From Epiperipatus broadwayi (taxonomy: Eukaryota > Onychophora > Udeonychophora > Euonychophora > Peripatidae): a stretch of 64,000 bases of DNA. The notes beneath the pieces are model-generated. The model saw nothing but the letters and a program-made list of their open reading frames with translations. It was not told the origin of the DNA and did not search any database. The stretch lies in the NCBI GenBank assembly GCA_028023455.1, contig JAQFVV010006221.1, positions 7,423,011 through 7,487,010 of the forward strand. The letters are read 5' to 3'. The position numbers were made by a program, and so were the translations under genes. Within the stretch, counting starts at the first letter, position 1. Every line of letters starts with the position of its first letter. Below are positions 9,990 through 22,571 of this stretch, one piece after another.

Positions 9990-11400
9990 ATGTTTGTATA
10001 TGTCTGTTGCTTATTTATGTATATTAATATTTTTATTTTTGTTATATATATATATATATAACAGAAATAAAAATATTAATACAGTAACTAATCAAATATT
10101 TTTGCATTAAATAAAATTTTTCCTTTTTGTTTGCTACAAGAACACTAAAACTATTAATAAAAAGTACAATATATTAGCCTTAATTACTTTCATGGATATA
10201 AAATAAACGGAGACAGTTTAATAATAATATCATTACTCCAATCAATAATGGATCATTATACTAAAGTATTACGTACTCTTTATTATATAAGACGTCATTT
10301 TTATCCAACACAACCACCAAGTTTTTTGACCTCTTTATAATGAAATATAATTCAGTTCAATTTTAATTTCTTAAAAGTAATGTATTGAACAGACTTGCAG
10401 ATAAAAATGGAATATATTTTGACTTGTTTTAAAAAAATGAAAGCAGTAACAACAAAACAGTACTATTATGTAGTGTATAAATATATTCATGGACAAATAT
10501 AAACATATCATGTCTTTACGCACATACATGTATACTTGTAAATAAGCATAGACATTCCCATAAAGTCTTAAATTCATAATTAATATTGAATTGTAGTTAA
10601 ATGTTAAATATTATTTTGTTGACAAAACACCTTATATAATTTTGGGAGCCTACATTTCTTCATGTATTTTAATCATGTCAGAAACGTTGCAAGAATTTTT
10701 AATAACTTGGTTTACATTATTAAATTTTCTCTTGAACTAGATTTTGTAAAAAATATAATGTTATTACTGTTATATAATTGTTTTAAAGGAACATGAAAAA
10801 GCTTGAATATTATTCCAAATTTAGCATTATGAATATTTGTATATATTTTTTGTAATTAGAGTTAAAAGAGAGATTATTCTATCATGAAAGTAATGATCAG
10901 AATTGTAATCATCTCTGACATATAAGTAATAAAACTAATATTATAAAAATATTCATACGTTTTTATTATTATCAAAGATCTTACTAACTACTTTTAAGTA
11001 TAAATAGTGTACATAATATATAAAGAGTAATTTAGCATCTAAAAAAATACTATAAAAAGCAAGAGCTGAAAACAGATTAGAAACATCTAAGTGTAGAGTA
11101 AATCAGTATTAGAAGTCAACAAGAGCTCTAGTCATAATGTAATTATACTATCTCAAGATGTGCGTGAGCAGTAAGGTGCTTACAGTATTACAGTTGTAAA
11201 GAGACTTTTATATATTAATTTTCTAAAGAGATATGAATTGTTACATGATCTAGATTTATCCTGTGTTCAACTAGCAATAAGCCAGTTGATTTACTAATCC
11301 TATCTACTAATATTACTATTATTCAGAGTAAATAAACTCTCGAATTTATTATTAAACTTTTGTGTGTGTTTCTTTAGTCAATTCATATAATTATCCAAAA
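9990..11400. other. Intron; nothing recognised
   Basis: AT-rich intron of the ankyrin-repeat gene with a 20-bp TA run flanked by a short inverted repeat of ACAGAAATAAAAATATTAAT (about 10023-10083). I see no coding sequence. Confidence 0.45.
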
Positions 11401-11429
11401 TAGTTTGGTCCTGGCTATATTAACATCAG

Positions 11430-12010
11430 AAGATCATTAGAAGGAATTTTAGATATAAATGAATCAAGGTCAATTGGCATAGCAGAAGCTTGAAAACAAT
11501 TTTCAATTAAGCACTATCATTGAAAGATCCAAAAACATTAACTTTAAATGTGTGTTGGAAAAAGATTTAGCCATTCTCAGTTGAAATTGAAAACAAGCTT
11601 GAATCATCCTAAAATGAAATTGATGTCATATTAGAACTTGCTAAATCTACCAGAGGCAACAATTTGAGGATATGGCTAATCATCATTTAAGATTTATTGT
11701 TGCAAGAAGAAATTGATGAAGCAGATTTGCTGGAAATGGCATCAGAAGTTGCAAATCAAATTGATTCTATGGGTAACAGCAGTGAAATTAATAAATTAAC
11801 AATAAAAAAATTATGGAAAGACCTAAGCTAAGTTAAAAATCTAAAATCATTTTTCTTGAAAGCAGATGCATTTGCTGAAAGAAGCCAAACATTTAAAAGA
11901 GAGCTGTAAAATTGCTTATGTTCATACTAGGAAATCTATAATGACCCTGTAAGGACAAGAAAACAAGCCAAAATTATAGATTTTTCAAAAGAGGACAGAA
12001 GATGTAAATG
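11430..12010 (+). pseudogene. Possible pogo/Tigger-type transposase C-terminal relic
   Basis: Frame-shifted fragments such as EEIDEADLLEMASEVANQID and, after several stops, ADAFAERSQTFKREL followed by a YKEIYNDP-like stretch resemble the C-terminal end of Tigger or jerky-type transposases. The region has many stops in every frame. I cannot see the catalytic DDE residues or terminal inverted repeats. The call rests on weak similarity and could be wrong. Confidence 0.3.
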
Positions 12011-12759
12011 ATAAAAAGGATTCAATAGTGAAGATGATACCATCCGAGTGAAAAAACATTTATATTGCCTTTTCATTTTGTGTTATATATATATATATTA
12101 ACCATTAAAAGCATAAAGCTAAACCAGTCGATAAATAATCAAAATTACCCCAAATTTGCAACTTGTCCAGACTAGACAAGAAAATAAACTCTAAAACATT
12201 ACCAATGGTTCCCATGCTACAAGTAGATTTCTCAAGTGTAACTACAAAATAACATATTTAAACTAAACATTACCCACAATTCTACTTACTTCCTATACAC
12301 CCTTAATATTAAAAGAACTTTTAAATATGTTAATTGCTTCAGAATCACAAAATTTTAATAATAAAGAAATGAAGTTGCTTGTATGGATTTTAAAAAAAAA
12401 TTTTTAAATAAGATTTGGAACCTAACCTCCCTTTTTATATTAGTTCCAAGTCTCATATAACATTGTTTCACACAACATGGGATCTTCTAGGAACCTATCT
12501 ACCATGTCATAGGAGGGTTATCTATATATCAGTACTGGCAGATATATTATTAGGTAAAATGAACAAAAATAATCAAAATATTCCATATCAAATTACTTTG
12601 TTTAATGATATATATATATATATTCATAATTCAAAATGTATTGTAAGTCTTTATTTTTATACTAAAATATTTCTCATTTGTTTATTTTAATTTTTTCAGT
12701 ACACTTGTAATAAATAATTTAATACTGAATTATCCTTTATTTAGTTTAATATTTATTAA

Positions 12760-12975
12760 GGCTGTAGCCTTAAGCACATGCGTATAAAAATGCGATAGTA
12801 GGGACCTCTACAGGTCTTAAACCACAAGCTTACTCTTTGGAAGAAAAGAGGGGAACTCTTCTTTACTTCAACCTACATTCTATTTAAATAGGTGAAGCTG
12901 AAGTGGTTCGATCTGAGAGCATGAAGTTACTCAATAGTTCACTAATTAAGTCCACATTTCTTATTACACATTAAT
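12760..12975 (+). repeat. Dispersed repeat, family D
   Basis: Begins AAGGCTGTAGCCTTAAGCAC and ATGCGATAGTAGGGACCTCT, which recur at 16522-16575. The right part (GATCTGAGAGCATGAAG) resembles an arm of the palindrome at 36712-37135. It has no coding content. The class is unknown. Confidence 0.55.
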
Positions 12976-14418
12976 ACTCGTGAAATCTTTCGATTTACTA
13001 TGAGTCAATGGAAAGATTTTATAGTGAGAAATCTATTACGATAATTTAAAGTTGTAATTATAAATTTATTTAAATGCACATTGATTATGTAAGTAATAAA
13101 TTCATGGCTAATATTTCCAGGTGATAGTTTCTTATTACTGTAAACTCAGTATATTATTGTCAACCAGTTTTCTATGCTATGTTTTTTTCAGTTTCTGGAC
13201 TTAAGAATTGGGATTCAATTATTATGACATAGAACAGATGATGGGTATATTTTAACCCATAGACTTAGTTTTGTTTATGCTATTCTGGATCATTTTCATT
13301 TCCTCCAAGAATCAGCTATTTAGTTATTATATTTTTACTACATGTAAATCTATTATTATAAAGTCCTGAAAATCTTGAAATTGTTAGATCGCGAGTCGAA
13401 CTTGCCTTTCCTGAAATAATACTATATATATATATCATTAAAAACCAGTCAACATTTAGATAATTACAATATCAATAACAATCAAGAATTTCAAACTGTT
13501 GTCAAGGCAACCTTTTAACAATAAAGGTGGAATTTAGCCTTGAGTATTATTATACTTATATTGTATATATATGTTTTACTACTTATGATTAATATAGTAA
13601 TGCAAAAAGTTGCATCTGGATGAATCTCCAGGAATAATAAATAATGAAAAAAAATCGATTAACCCTTAGTTCTTTTATATCCTGCCTTCTGCTTTCTATC
13701 ATAACTGCTCACTTATACCCATAAGTCTGTAGGTTGTTTTCTGAACTGCTAAAGATCTTTTTCTTCTTAAACTCTAAACATCATAATACATTCTTCAGTT
13801 TTGATTTGAATCTAGTTGAAGTATTTATTGGTTCTTTTTTAATAAAAATTTTACAGAATTCAGTTATCCTCATTTTCAAATTTACCAATATTGATTCTAT
13901 AACCTTTTATTATTTTTTTGTAACTATATTGTGCAATACAGTTTTAACAAATTAATTTTAGCCATGATTTGCTGCTTCCAAAATTATTATTACATGCTTT
14001 TGCACTCCATGAGCACTATTGGGGCTCTTTGAGTGCTTGTTGAATGACATGTTGTTTTCTTTCTTTACTGATGTAAAAAGTATAAGCATGACGTCAAACA
14101 AAATATGAGCATTTGATAACTTAATGATGTGGCTTTCAGAAATGTTTACCTAAAAAAAATTGGTTGAAATTTGGATTTTTGGAAACAGTTTTAATCGACC
14201 ACAGTATTTAATTTTTTTTCTTTTTTGATAAATTTTGTAATTACCATGAAGTGATAAAAGAAAAAAATAGTTTATGGCCTGCAAGTGAAAATTTCTCCGG
14301 TGTTATTCACAAGCAAGGCCTACAATAGAGCTTCAACATAATACTTATAAATAAAATTTTTAAATTTTTTTTTAAATTTTTTTGAAAAAATTATCTTTTT
14401 ATTTAATTTTAGTTTGTA
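12976..14418. other. Intron; dispersed repeat at 13350-13535
   Basis: The piece 13350-13535 resembles 310-365 and 715-805 (shared CAATATCAATAACAATCAA), so it is a second copy of that dispersed repeat. The rest is AT-rich intron. The 73-codon frame at 13734-13955 has no visible family or splice context. Confidence 0.4.
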
Positions 14419-14571
14419 ATTAATGTGTGTTGGTTTGTAGTTATATATTTATTTTTGCTCATATAGAATTCATATCTATCGTAATTTTTTAAAGTTAGTG
14501 TGGGTTAGTTTGTAGTTATATATTTATTTATGCTCATATAGAATTCATATCTATCGTAATTTTTTAAAGTT
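14419..14571 (+). repeat. 77-bp tandem duplication
   Basis: Two adjacent near-identical units sharing GTTATATATTTATT and CATATAGAATTCATATCTAT. Only a few bases differ, so the duplication is recent. Confidence 0.85.
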
Positions 14572-14883
14572 CTACCTACACTAATTCATTTATTTTTATA
14601 AAAATAATGATTTTCAAAAAGTAGAATTTATTATTATTATAATTATGTTTATATAATATGTTTGTGTTTACAACTAATGAGTTATAAAACTAATAATCAA
14701 ATGTATATAAAAATCGCATAGGCAAGCATCTGATTCTTGTTTATGTTTTTGTTTATTCTTGGTCATGCTTCTGGAGTTACTCTGGTTTTGCTATATGTTT
14801 CATAACATTATTTTCAAGTCAATAGCTAACAAATGGACTATATGCAAATAAATTATATCTATGTGATACAATAAATGTAAGAA

Positions 14884-14972
14884 GATAGCATCACTTCTGT
14901 GCATAAAGAATATAAACATCACTTGTGTGCATAAAGAATATAAACATCACTGGTGTACACAAAAAAATATAA
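14884..14972 (+). repeat. 28-bp tandem repeat, three units
   Basis: Three units built on CATCACTTGTGTGCATAAAG followed by AATATAAA. The last unit is diverged (GTGTACACAAAAAAA). Confidence 0.85.
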
Positions 14973-16520
14973 AATGAAGAGATGAAACTCATTTTATCAG
15001 TGATATAGACAGTAGCCTACAAAAATGATGTTATTTTGTATCTTTTATTAGGATGAATCTTTTTCTTTATAGATGCCTTTGACATTTAGAACATTTGGAA
15101 TACAAGATAAAAATGAAGAAGTCTTATTCGACTTCTTTTGGAGATTGTGAAGCTGTGGATTATCTCAGGTAAGACATGTTATACATGTTTAGAAAGATAA
15201 TTTTGTGAGGAATACAAAGAAATTATCACTGAAGATGTAATTTGAATTTTAGTTAATGTTAATTTCCAAATTATGGACAAACAATAAAATAATAAATATT
15301 TTGGATGTGAAAATATTTTTTTTCTTATTTTTTATGTAGTTATCACTATTTATTTTATGCTTATTGTTTTCCTTAATTTTTCTAGTTTCTAGCAATGTAA
15401 TTGTTTTTGCTCTAACATAATTAAAACTGAAGTTATTGTGAAAATTGTGTCTCAGGCCAGTATTTTAAAAAATTCAATATGGCGGCTTAATCCCAAGCAG
15501 TTAATAAACTAAAGTATATACTATATAATAAAGCTGTGTCTATGTATAAAAAGTGACATATCACTTTTATACTCAGCTTATATTAATTCAGAACTCTTTG
15601 TGAGCACACACTATAAAATTACGCAATATTGAATTTTTAATCACTGAATATATATATATCCAACCATTAATAAGTTAAATAGTTTTATATTACCTTGTTT
15701 GATATAACTTAAAAGAGTCAAAATGCTGTGAATTATAAATACTAATGTAAGGACATGAGCCATTAAACCACAAATAAAAGTGTATTAGTAGGAAAAAATA
15801 TTGCACACTTCTAAGAAGTATAATCTTTTATGAAGCAAAATAATAAACTTCAGTAAGTATGGCTTCTGTTTAGTGAATGTTAACAAATAGTGAAAAGTTT
15901 AAGGAAACTATGTTTTCACCATTTATTGATTTATGATTGTGATGCAAATCTACTGACAGTTTCTGATACTACTACCTTTATTCGTTGATGTAAAATTTAT
16001 TTCACAGTCATTTTCATTTTGATATAAATAAGTTCAAATATATTGCTTATCTTGCTCAATAACTTATTGCTTATCTTGCTCAATAACTTGGGCTTAAATT
16101 CATGCAAAATAAAGTTGGGGGGGGGGGGAGGTTATTTCAGATTCCAAAGGAGCTTTGTATTTTTATCAAGCTATCACATAGCTAACAAGATAAGTTAATA
16201 AATGGTTATCTATTACTTTTATATAGAGGGTAAAGCAAAAATAGAAAACTATTAAAACTCAGAAATTAGCAATTTGAGCCTAATGATTTATTTCTTTATT
16301 GTTCCTCTGTAGGGACTGTTGGAAAAGTTTTGCCATATATAGTGAACTATTTAAAGATTATTTTATCTTTTTTAAATTAAATACAATTTTAAATCATTTT
16401 ATTTAACTGCAAAAAACATATACAACTTTGCTTGGCACTGATATGGTAACTTTTTTAAATCCCAACCCTGGTGTGAGAGTGCACAAAAATAGCTTAATTT
16501 TCTTACATTAAATGTAATAT
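14973..16520. other. Intron; small repeats only
   Basis: Holds a 22-bp tandem pair at about 16043-16087 (TTGCTTATCTTGCTCAATAA) and a poly-G run near 16117-16127. No exon accepted here; see the rejected list for 15071-15170. Confidence 0.45.
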
Positions 16521-16521
16521 T

Positions 16522-17035
16522 CATTAAGGCTGTAGCCTCAAGCACATACATATAAAAATACGACAGTAGGGACCTCTATCACATGATCACTATTTCCTAT
16601 GCTTACACAAGCTGTTAAAACAGAGACAAAACTCTCCATACAGTACTGCCACCCAGTGCAAGCCAGAGTAATCAATGAATGCAAAAAGGTTAGTGCATAA
16701 AATCCCCATCTAGTGCCTACTCAGCCAATATCCTCACACTAGTTTCTAGCTTATGACTTTTATCAGTAAGGAGTTTTGGACTGTTAACAAAAAAAGTAAA
16801 AGGTGGCTGATGAAGGGTTGCATTAGATCCTAAGTTCTAGGCGCAGTGCTCTCAGATCCAATGCTCCTCACTGATGAAAGCCATAAACTAAAAACTAGTC
16901 AAGGGATATTGGATGAGTAGGCACTAGATGGGAATTTTTTGCACAAACCTTGCATCCATTGATTACTCTGGCTTGCACTGGGTGGCAATACTGTACAGAG
17001 ATGTTTCAATTTTATATATTAATTAAACAGTTTTT
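16522..17035. repeat. Family D fragment followed by a family B inverted pair
   Basis: Family D (16522-16573) abuts two family B copies in opposite orientation: about 16574-16780 (minus sense) and 16795-17035 (plus sense). Both hammerheads are decayed: the minus copy has CTGATAA, so G8 is lost, and the plus copy has CTGATGA at 16871-16877 but AAAA in place of GAAA. Stem III/cleavage sequence ACTAGTC is retained in the plus copy. Confidence 0.7.
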
Positions 17036-18912
17036 GTTGTGATTTCAGCAGTGATATTACTATTATTGTTTTGGATTTTTATGTAACATATAATTTAAAA
17101 TTGATTTGCAATTCATTTATTTAATTATTTTTTTATATGTGATGGATTACAGGATAATGTAAACTGATATTACTTGAATGATTTGAAATAATTCTAGATT
17201 TTTAACAGAATATAACGTTAAAATATAATAAAATTATTTAGAATTTAAATCATTGATAAATATTATTGATACAAAAATGCATAAATTATGACAATTTTCA
17301 GTCTCTCTTGTTCAACTTTCATATCTAAGCATTAGTACTAGTTTTGTGTTATATTTAGATGCCATTGAATCTATATAAACTTTAGTCAATCATATGAATA
17401 GAATTTCTTCAGAATGCCTATTTTATGTTTGATTTTTAAGCTGCTCATAGACACATTCACAATTGTGGGAATGGAGTTCATATACCTTATTGCTGCTTAT
17501 CCTCTTCTTTTTATCATCAAGATTTTCACATCATCTGCTTTGATCCATGATATGACAAAGTAGGACAATTTCAATCAAGATATTTGAGCTGAAAAATGGT
17601 CTAAACTGATCAAATATCCATTTGATCTTTTTTCTTCATGTTTTTCTGAAAAGTCTTTGTTAGCATTTTAGTGTGAAAGGGGTGGGGGAAATGAAGTGGA
17701 ACAAGATGAAATAAGGCAGAATTGTAAGAAAAAAAGTATAAAGATGAAGCGAGAAACCGAATGAATTAATATACTGATTAACTAAAGAGTCTGAGTAACT
17801 CTTCTTAGAAGCCAGTGGGAATTAAGTCAAATATATTCTGATCTATACTCATTACTTTATATTATGAAAAAAAAAACACTTTTTCCTTTGTGATTGTATT
17901 AACATTGGCAGTCAATGTTAAATTGCTAAAAATGAAAGTGTGTGTGTGTGTATAGGGATGTGTATAAAAGAATGAAATACTATATATATATCTTTCAATT
18001 TATGATCCACAATGTATAATTAATATATTTTGTTTTAATAATTAGAATTTTGATTGAGTGAAAATGCATCCTATTGAACTGTTAGTTTAATTTTTTATTC
18101 AGCTCAAATATTACTGAGAATTTAAATAAAAATATTTATTTAAACAAATAGTTTTAATTTTTCATAAATAAAAGTTTTTTTGCAGCAATTAAATCTAGAA
18201 TCACAAAGTTTCAGATAAACAAAATGATGATTAAACATGTTATATATATATATATCGGTATTTTAGTGGTGAATTTGCTTAGCTAATGGAATGAAAGCTG
18301 AAGTAAGAATCCTTCATGCAAATAATTCTGGATAACTTAGCAAAAATGATAATTAACATTGATGAAATCTATCAAAACTATAGGACGACAATAAACATGA
18401 GAAAAACTAAAATTACACAAGTGGTAATGCTAAAAATATATTGCATAAATCAGATTTGGGAAATTTGTTTTTTTAACATTTAGGACCTCTTTAAATGATG
18501 ATTGAGGAAAAATAGAAAGCAATTCAAATGAGAATTATAATGGCTAAATAGATTTTTAATACAAGAGATTATTTTAAGAGCCATCAAAACCAGAATTAAG
18601 AAAAATGACTGCCATATGTTTTGTTTAGAGTTTGGCTTTGTATTATTGAACATTATTTAGAATAAAAAGGAGAAACATGTATTTTGTTTTAATGGATAAA
18701 AAAATTGAAGCAATCCATTTAAGAATTTAAATAATTTATTTTATAGATTTTGTTCGTAACCTCCCCCCCTTTTAAATGTTAATTGCATTATAAATTTGCT
18801 TACAAATAAAAAATTCTATATAAGAACTATTAAATAACTAAATGATCAATAATTTAAAATTTTAATTAAATTATTAGTAAATATTTGATAAATCAATAGT
18901 GCTTCTGTCTAC
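17036..18912. other. Intron; nothing recognised
   Basis: AT-rich sequence with short GT and TA microsatellites (near 17936-17950 and 18240-18255). I see no coding sequence or repeat family. Confidence 0.4.
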
Positions 18913-19011
18913 CTTATCTTCAATAGATGGGTTAGCTCCAGCTTCTAATAAGATTTTGCAATATAAGTTATCATCGACTACTGCAGCATAATGCAATGGG
19001 GTTCGGCCCTC
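18913..19011 (-). CDS. Ankyrin-repeat gene, exon 5
   Basis: A 33-codon exon with acceptor ATTTTAG and donor GTAGAC, phase 0. It encodes one ankyrin-repeat core: EGRTPLHYAAVVDDNLYC, then ILLEAGANPSIEDK. The TPLHYAA and GAN motifs are textbook ankyrin positions. It matches the 34-codon exon at 33715-33816 (NGRTALHYAAILNDNG, NGADPSAMDK) residue by residue, which supports a duplicated module. Confidence 0.93.
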
Positions 19012-19924
19012 CTAAAATACAGTCAAAACTTATAATTAATGTTTTGATAAACAATATTATACAAATAAATATAAAATATCATTGTATGTGTAATTTGTGA
19101 TATATATATATATTGTAGCTATCGGTTAACAATCTGTATTAAAATAAATATATTTTAAAAAATCTTAGCTTATTGGAAATTAAAGATATATGAGTTTTTA
19201 CTTTGAAAATAGTTTATAAGATGCATTATTATAAATTAAAAGTGATATATATATATTCATTATAAATAGGGTGTCCATATTTCCACATGCTCTAACTGGG
19301 GGACCCAATCAAAAAAAAAAAAAACTTCATTGCAGATTACTGTATATTCAATACGAAATAAAAAAAAAATCATAAACATATACAGTAATCACATTTACAT
19401 TACTAACAATATACAGTACTCATTTTGTAATATAAACAAAAGCAATGGTTTGTAATATATATATAGAACCTATTAAAATAAAATCACAGATTGAAATCAC
19501 ATACTACTAATTACCCAAATAATGGGGGGGGGGGTACTTTCAGTTTGGGAAAATTTCTGATTAACCAGTCAAAAAATTAATTATAAAATATTAAATGAAT
19601 AGATATTAATTTATAAAAAAAAATATAAATTAAATATAAAGTTTAAAATTAAAAAATAAAATTTAAGAAAACCAGGACAGTTAACTGTCCTGGAAGAATA
19701 TCTCGGACAAATGTGGCGAAACCGGGATGTGTGGACACCTTAATTATAACAAACTTTTATTTTAAAATATTTTTTCATGCTGAAATGAAATCTAAAATTT
19801 TTTTTTTTTTTTTTGAAAATATCTTTCATTGATATAAATACATTCTGCAAAATATACACAAAACTATTATATACAAAAATATTATAGTGTTTTCAATTTG
19901 TCTCATAGTTTTGTAGTTAATAGA
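19012..19924. other. Intron; nothing recognised
   Basis: Homopolymer-rich intron with poly-A (about 19312-19324), poly-G (about 19525-19534) and poly-T (about 19798-19814) tracts. No coding sequence. Confidence 0.4.
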
Positions 19925-20195
19925 GATAAAAGGTGGCTGCTGGAGGGTTGCATTAGATCCTAAGATCTAGGTGCAGTGCTCTCAGATCCAAGGCTTCTTA
20001 CTGACAAAGGCCACAAGCCAGAAACTAGTCTGAGGATATTGGATGAGTAGACACTAGATGGGGATTTTATGCACAAGTCTTCTGGCATCCATTGATTACT
20101 CTGGCTTGCATTGAGTGGCAATATGTATACAGAGTTTTGCCTGTTTTAATAACAGTTAAGAGCAAGCATAAGAAATGGTGATCATGTGATATTTA
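19925..20195 (+). repeat. Family B repeat with decayed hammerhead
   Basis: Single copy in plus sense, from AAAAGGTGGCTGCTGG to GTGATCATGTGA. The ribozyme core reads CTGACAA at 20001-20007 (G8 changed to A), stem II GGC/GCC is intact, GAAA is present at 20021-20024 and ACTAGTC follows. The G8 change should stop cleavage. Confidence 0.75.
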
Positions 20196-21439
20196 ATATT
20201 TACTTTATAATATTCTTTTGTTTAAATTTGAATTCAGTCGTTGTAGATATAATGAATATTTATTTAAATTCAATGTAGTTTGAACGCAATAAAATGTACC
20301 CCTTACCTTCATACAGCATTGGTGTCTATAATATTCATCTGTCAGTAAGTAAAGACTTCCTATAAATACTTTTCATTCTCTGTGTTTTTCCCTATGTTCT
20401 CATGCTCATATAAATGTTCATTACCATATATATATATCAGCTTTATATATATGTATATATGAAATAGACACAATGCATAATGCTAGATGATATCTATATA
20501 AAATATATGAAACATTCCATAGCTGTATTATTTCAGCCATACAAAGGACTGCAAAAATTCGAGCTTTTCTTTGTTTAAAGGGGGAGTGTGGCTGGGACAT
20601 TTGAAATTTCTATATATGTATTGTATATGCATGTATATAATGCTTTCAGATATACTTTTATTATTATAAAGTCATGACATTAAGTCTCCATTTTAAAACC
20701 GAATACCAATGATAGTCATGGTCATCCATATTTAGTTGGATCTTTATTGCATTTTACTCTAATACCTACATTTATACGTATATAACATCTAATGTATGAT
20801 AAGCATATTACGTGATTTGGTGCAATACTGGAACTTAAGGGCTCGTGGTTTGAGTCCATTTCATTATTTATGGTATTCAAACTTCTTATGAATTTCCAAC
20901 CAATTGAAGCCATTTGATTGTACATGTAGTTGGACAATTAGGAAAATTATAAAAATATGTAGTCATGATATGAAATTACTATGTTAGTTTATTTTCTACA
21001 TTTATTTTATACAAAGATATTTATAAATTTAAAGCATGTTTATTCTTCAAATAATTTTATCATTATATTGAAAGTAAATTAAATTGTAATATTTGTAATC
21101 ATCATTATTACTAAAAGGCAGATTTTATACATCATATCAGATCACTTTTCCAAGTTTTTCTACCCCTTAGTGCATTCCTTAAATAGTCATAACTATTTTC
21201 TTTCTTTATTTATCAGTTTTTTCTTCTTATACCTTTTCCCCCCTCTTCATAGTCTCTTCCAGTCCTTTTTCCATAATTCCCTTGCCTTGAAATACATGCT
21301 TTATTTGATTACTCTTCATGACTTCAAATCTCAATAAATAATCTTTTTATTTATTTATTTATTTTTGATACTTTTACATTTATTAATTTTATTGTTTTAA
21401 AATTAAAATTTATTTATGAACTTTATAAATATAGGGATT
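20196..21439. other. Intron; nothing recognised
   Basis: AT-rich intron with several TATATATA runs. The 71-codon minus frame at 20722-20937 has no visible family or splice sites. Confidence 0.4.
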
Positions 21440-21790
21440 TGCACTCAGATTTTCAAGCCCCTTCACTATCCACACTATCTCATACTACTGATACACATAA
21501 CCACACACATGAAGAATAGATAAATAATCACCAATATAGGTATTTCGTGCTAAACCAGCATTCATCAGTTGGTCCAGATTACCATCTCACATACATATAT
21601 ATAATCAGTGCTCAGTTTATATTAAGATAGCAAATCCTTAAACTTTAATGGCCAGGCTTCAAACTACTCAAACCTCCAACTCTTCAGCTATTCATACCAT
21701 TGAAAATCTGATGATAGAATTCCCAAATTCCATGCTGATGCCAGTATTGTTGTCATGCCCGTGTTGACCTCAAGTCATTCTGGCCCCTCA
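21440..21790 (-). repeat. Family A repeat, near full length, minus strand
   Basis: Read from 21790 leftward: the GGTCAACACGGG region, ATCAGATTTTCAATGG, CTTCAAACTACTCA in inverse, the hammerhead, and the tail with a B-box-like GTGCAAATCCC before CTATA. Same order as 39830-40215. Confidence 0.75.
21528..21592 (-). ncRNA. Hammerhead ribozyme, family A
   Basis: Minus strand. CTGATGA at 21568-21562, stem II TGCTG/TAGCA with loop GTT, GAAA intact, CCAA/TTGG stem I with the outer TAATC/GATTA pairs. The 10.1/11.1 closing position is A and C, a mismatch, so activity is probably reduced. Confidence 0.7.
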
Positions 21791-22370
21791 TGTATAGGAG
21801 AGTATCCATTTAAATACATAGAAGAGGGGTGGACAGAATGCAGGCTTAATATGTAAGATTTGAAATACCAGGCACTCGTAAGCCTGGAGCCTAATTGTAA
21901 ATATAGGGGATTTGAACTTTAAATTGTAAACTTATTTGACTTTTCAATCACTATAACAAATAAGAACAGAATTTGATTTTCAGGATTACATTTATCTTCA
22001 TTTTTAGATTTTGCTTTTTTTATATTAAAATCAGTAGGTATGGTGCTTTAGAAAAATTAATTAGTAGTAATATTAGATCAGTAACACTAATTGGTATATA
22101 TAAATTTAAAAAGTACTTCTAGTTTAAATATATATAGCTAAAGCTAAAAAAGCCCAATAAAAATATGAATTAATAAAAGGGAATTGATGTTAGCTCAAAC
22201 TAACATCCAGAGAAAATTACTTACAAATCTGAGTATTTTAAAAATAGAAACATTATTTAAAACCAAGTGTAATAAATGTAATAAGTGCATTTATATCAAA
22301 TATAGAGAAGCTTGTTATTTCTATAAATTAAACATGGCTAATTAGAATTAAAAACTTTATTTCTACTTAC

Positions 22371-22571
22371 TCGATCTGTGACATCCACGTAATTGGGAAA
22401 CTCGTTTGCCAGATACCGGACAATCTTCTCATGTTTTCGTAATACAGCATTATGAAGAGGACAAGCTCCCATGGAATCTTTTGCCAAAACCAACTTCTTT
22501 CTATCCAACATCATTTTGACATCTCTGAATGATCCACAGTTTATGGCTGTGTGGAGAGCTTCTATCTTTGA
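22371..22571 (-). CDS. Ankyrin-repeat gene, exon 4
   Basis: A 67-codon exon with acceptor TTTTTTTCTCCAG and donor GTAAGTAG, phase 0. It begins SKIEALHTAINCGSFRDVK, then KKLVLAKDSMGACPLHNAV and KIVRYLANEFPNYVDVTDR. Two ankyrin repeats are visible (LHTAI and CPLHNAV helices). It aligns with exon 1 of this locus (41149-41352: SQIETLHTAIKNGN, GLYPIHTAVLYNQ). The frame joins directly to exon 5 (EGRTPLHYAA), completing the third repeat. Confidence 0.95.

Noticed and set aside
15071-15170. Splice-like plus-strand exon (acceptor TTTATAG, donor GTAAGA)
   Set aside because: All three frames contain a stop between the two sites, and no family resemblance was seen. A noncoding exon cannot be excluded.
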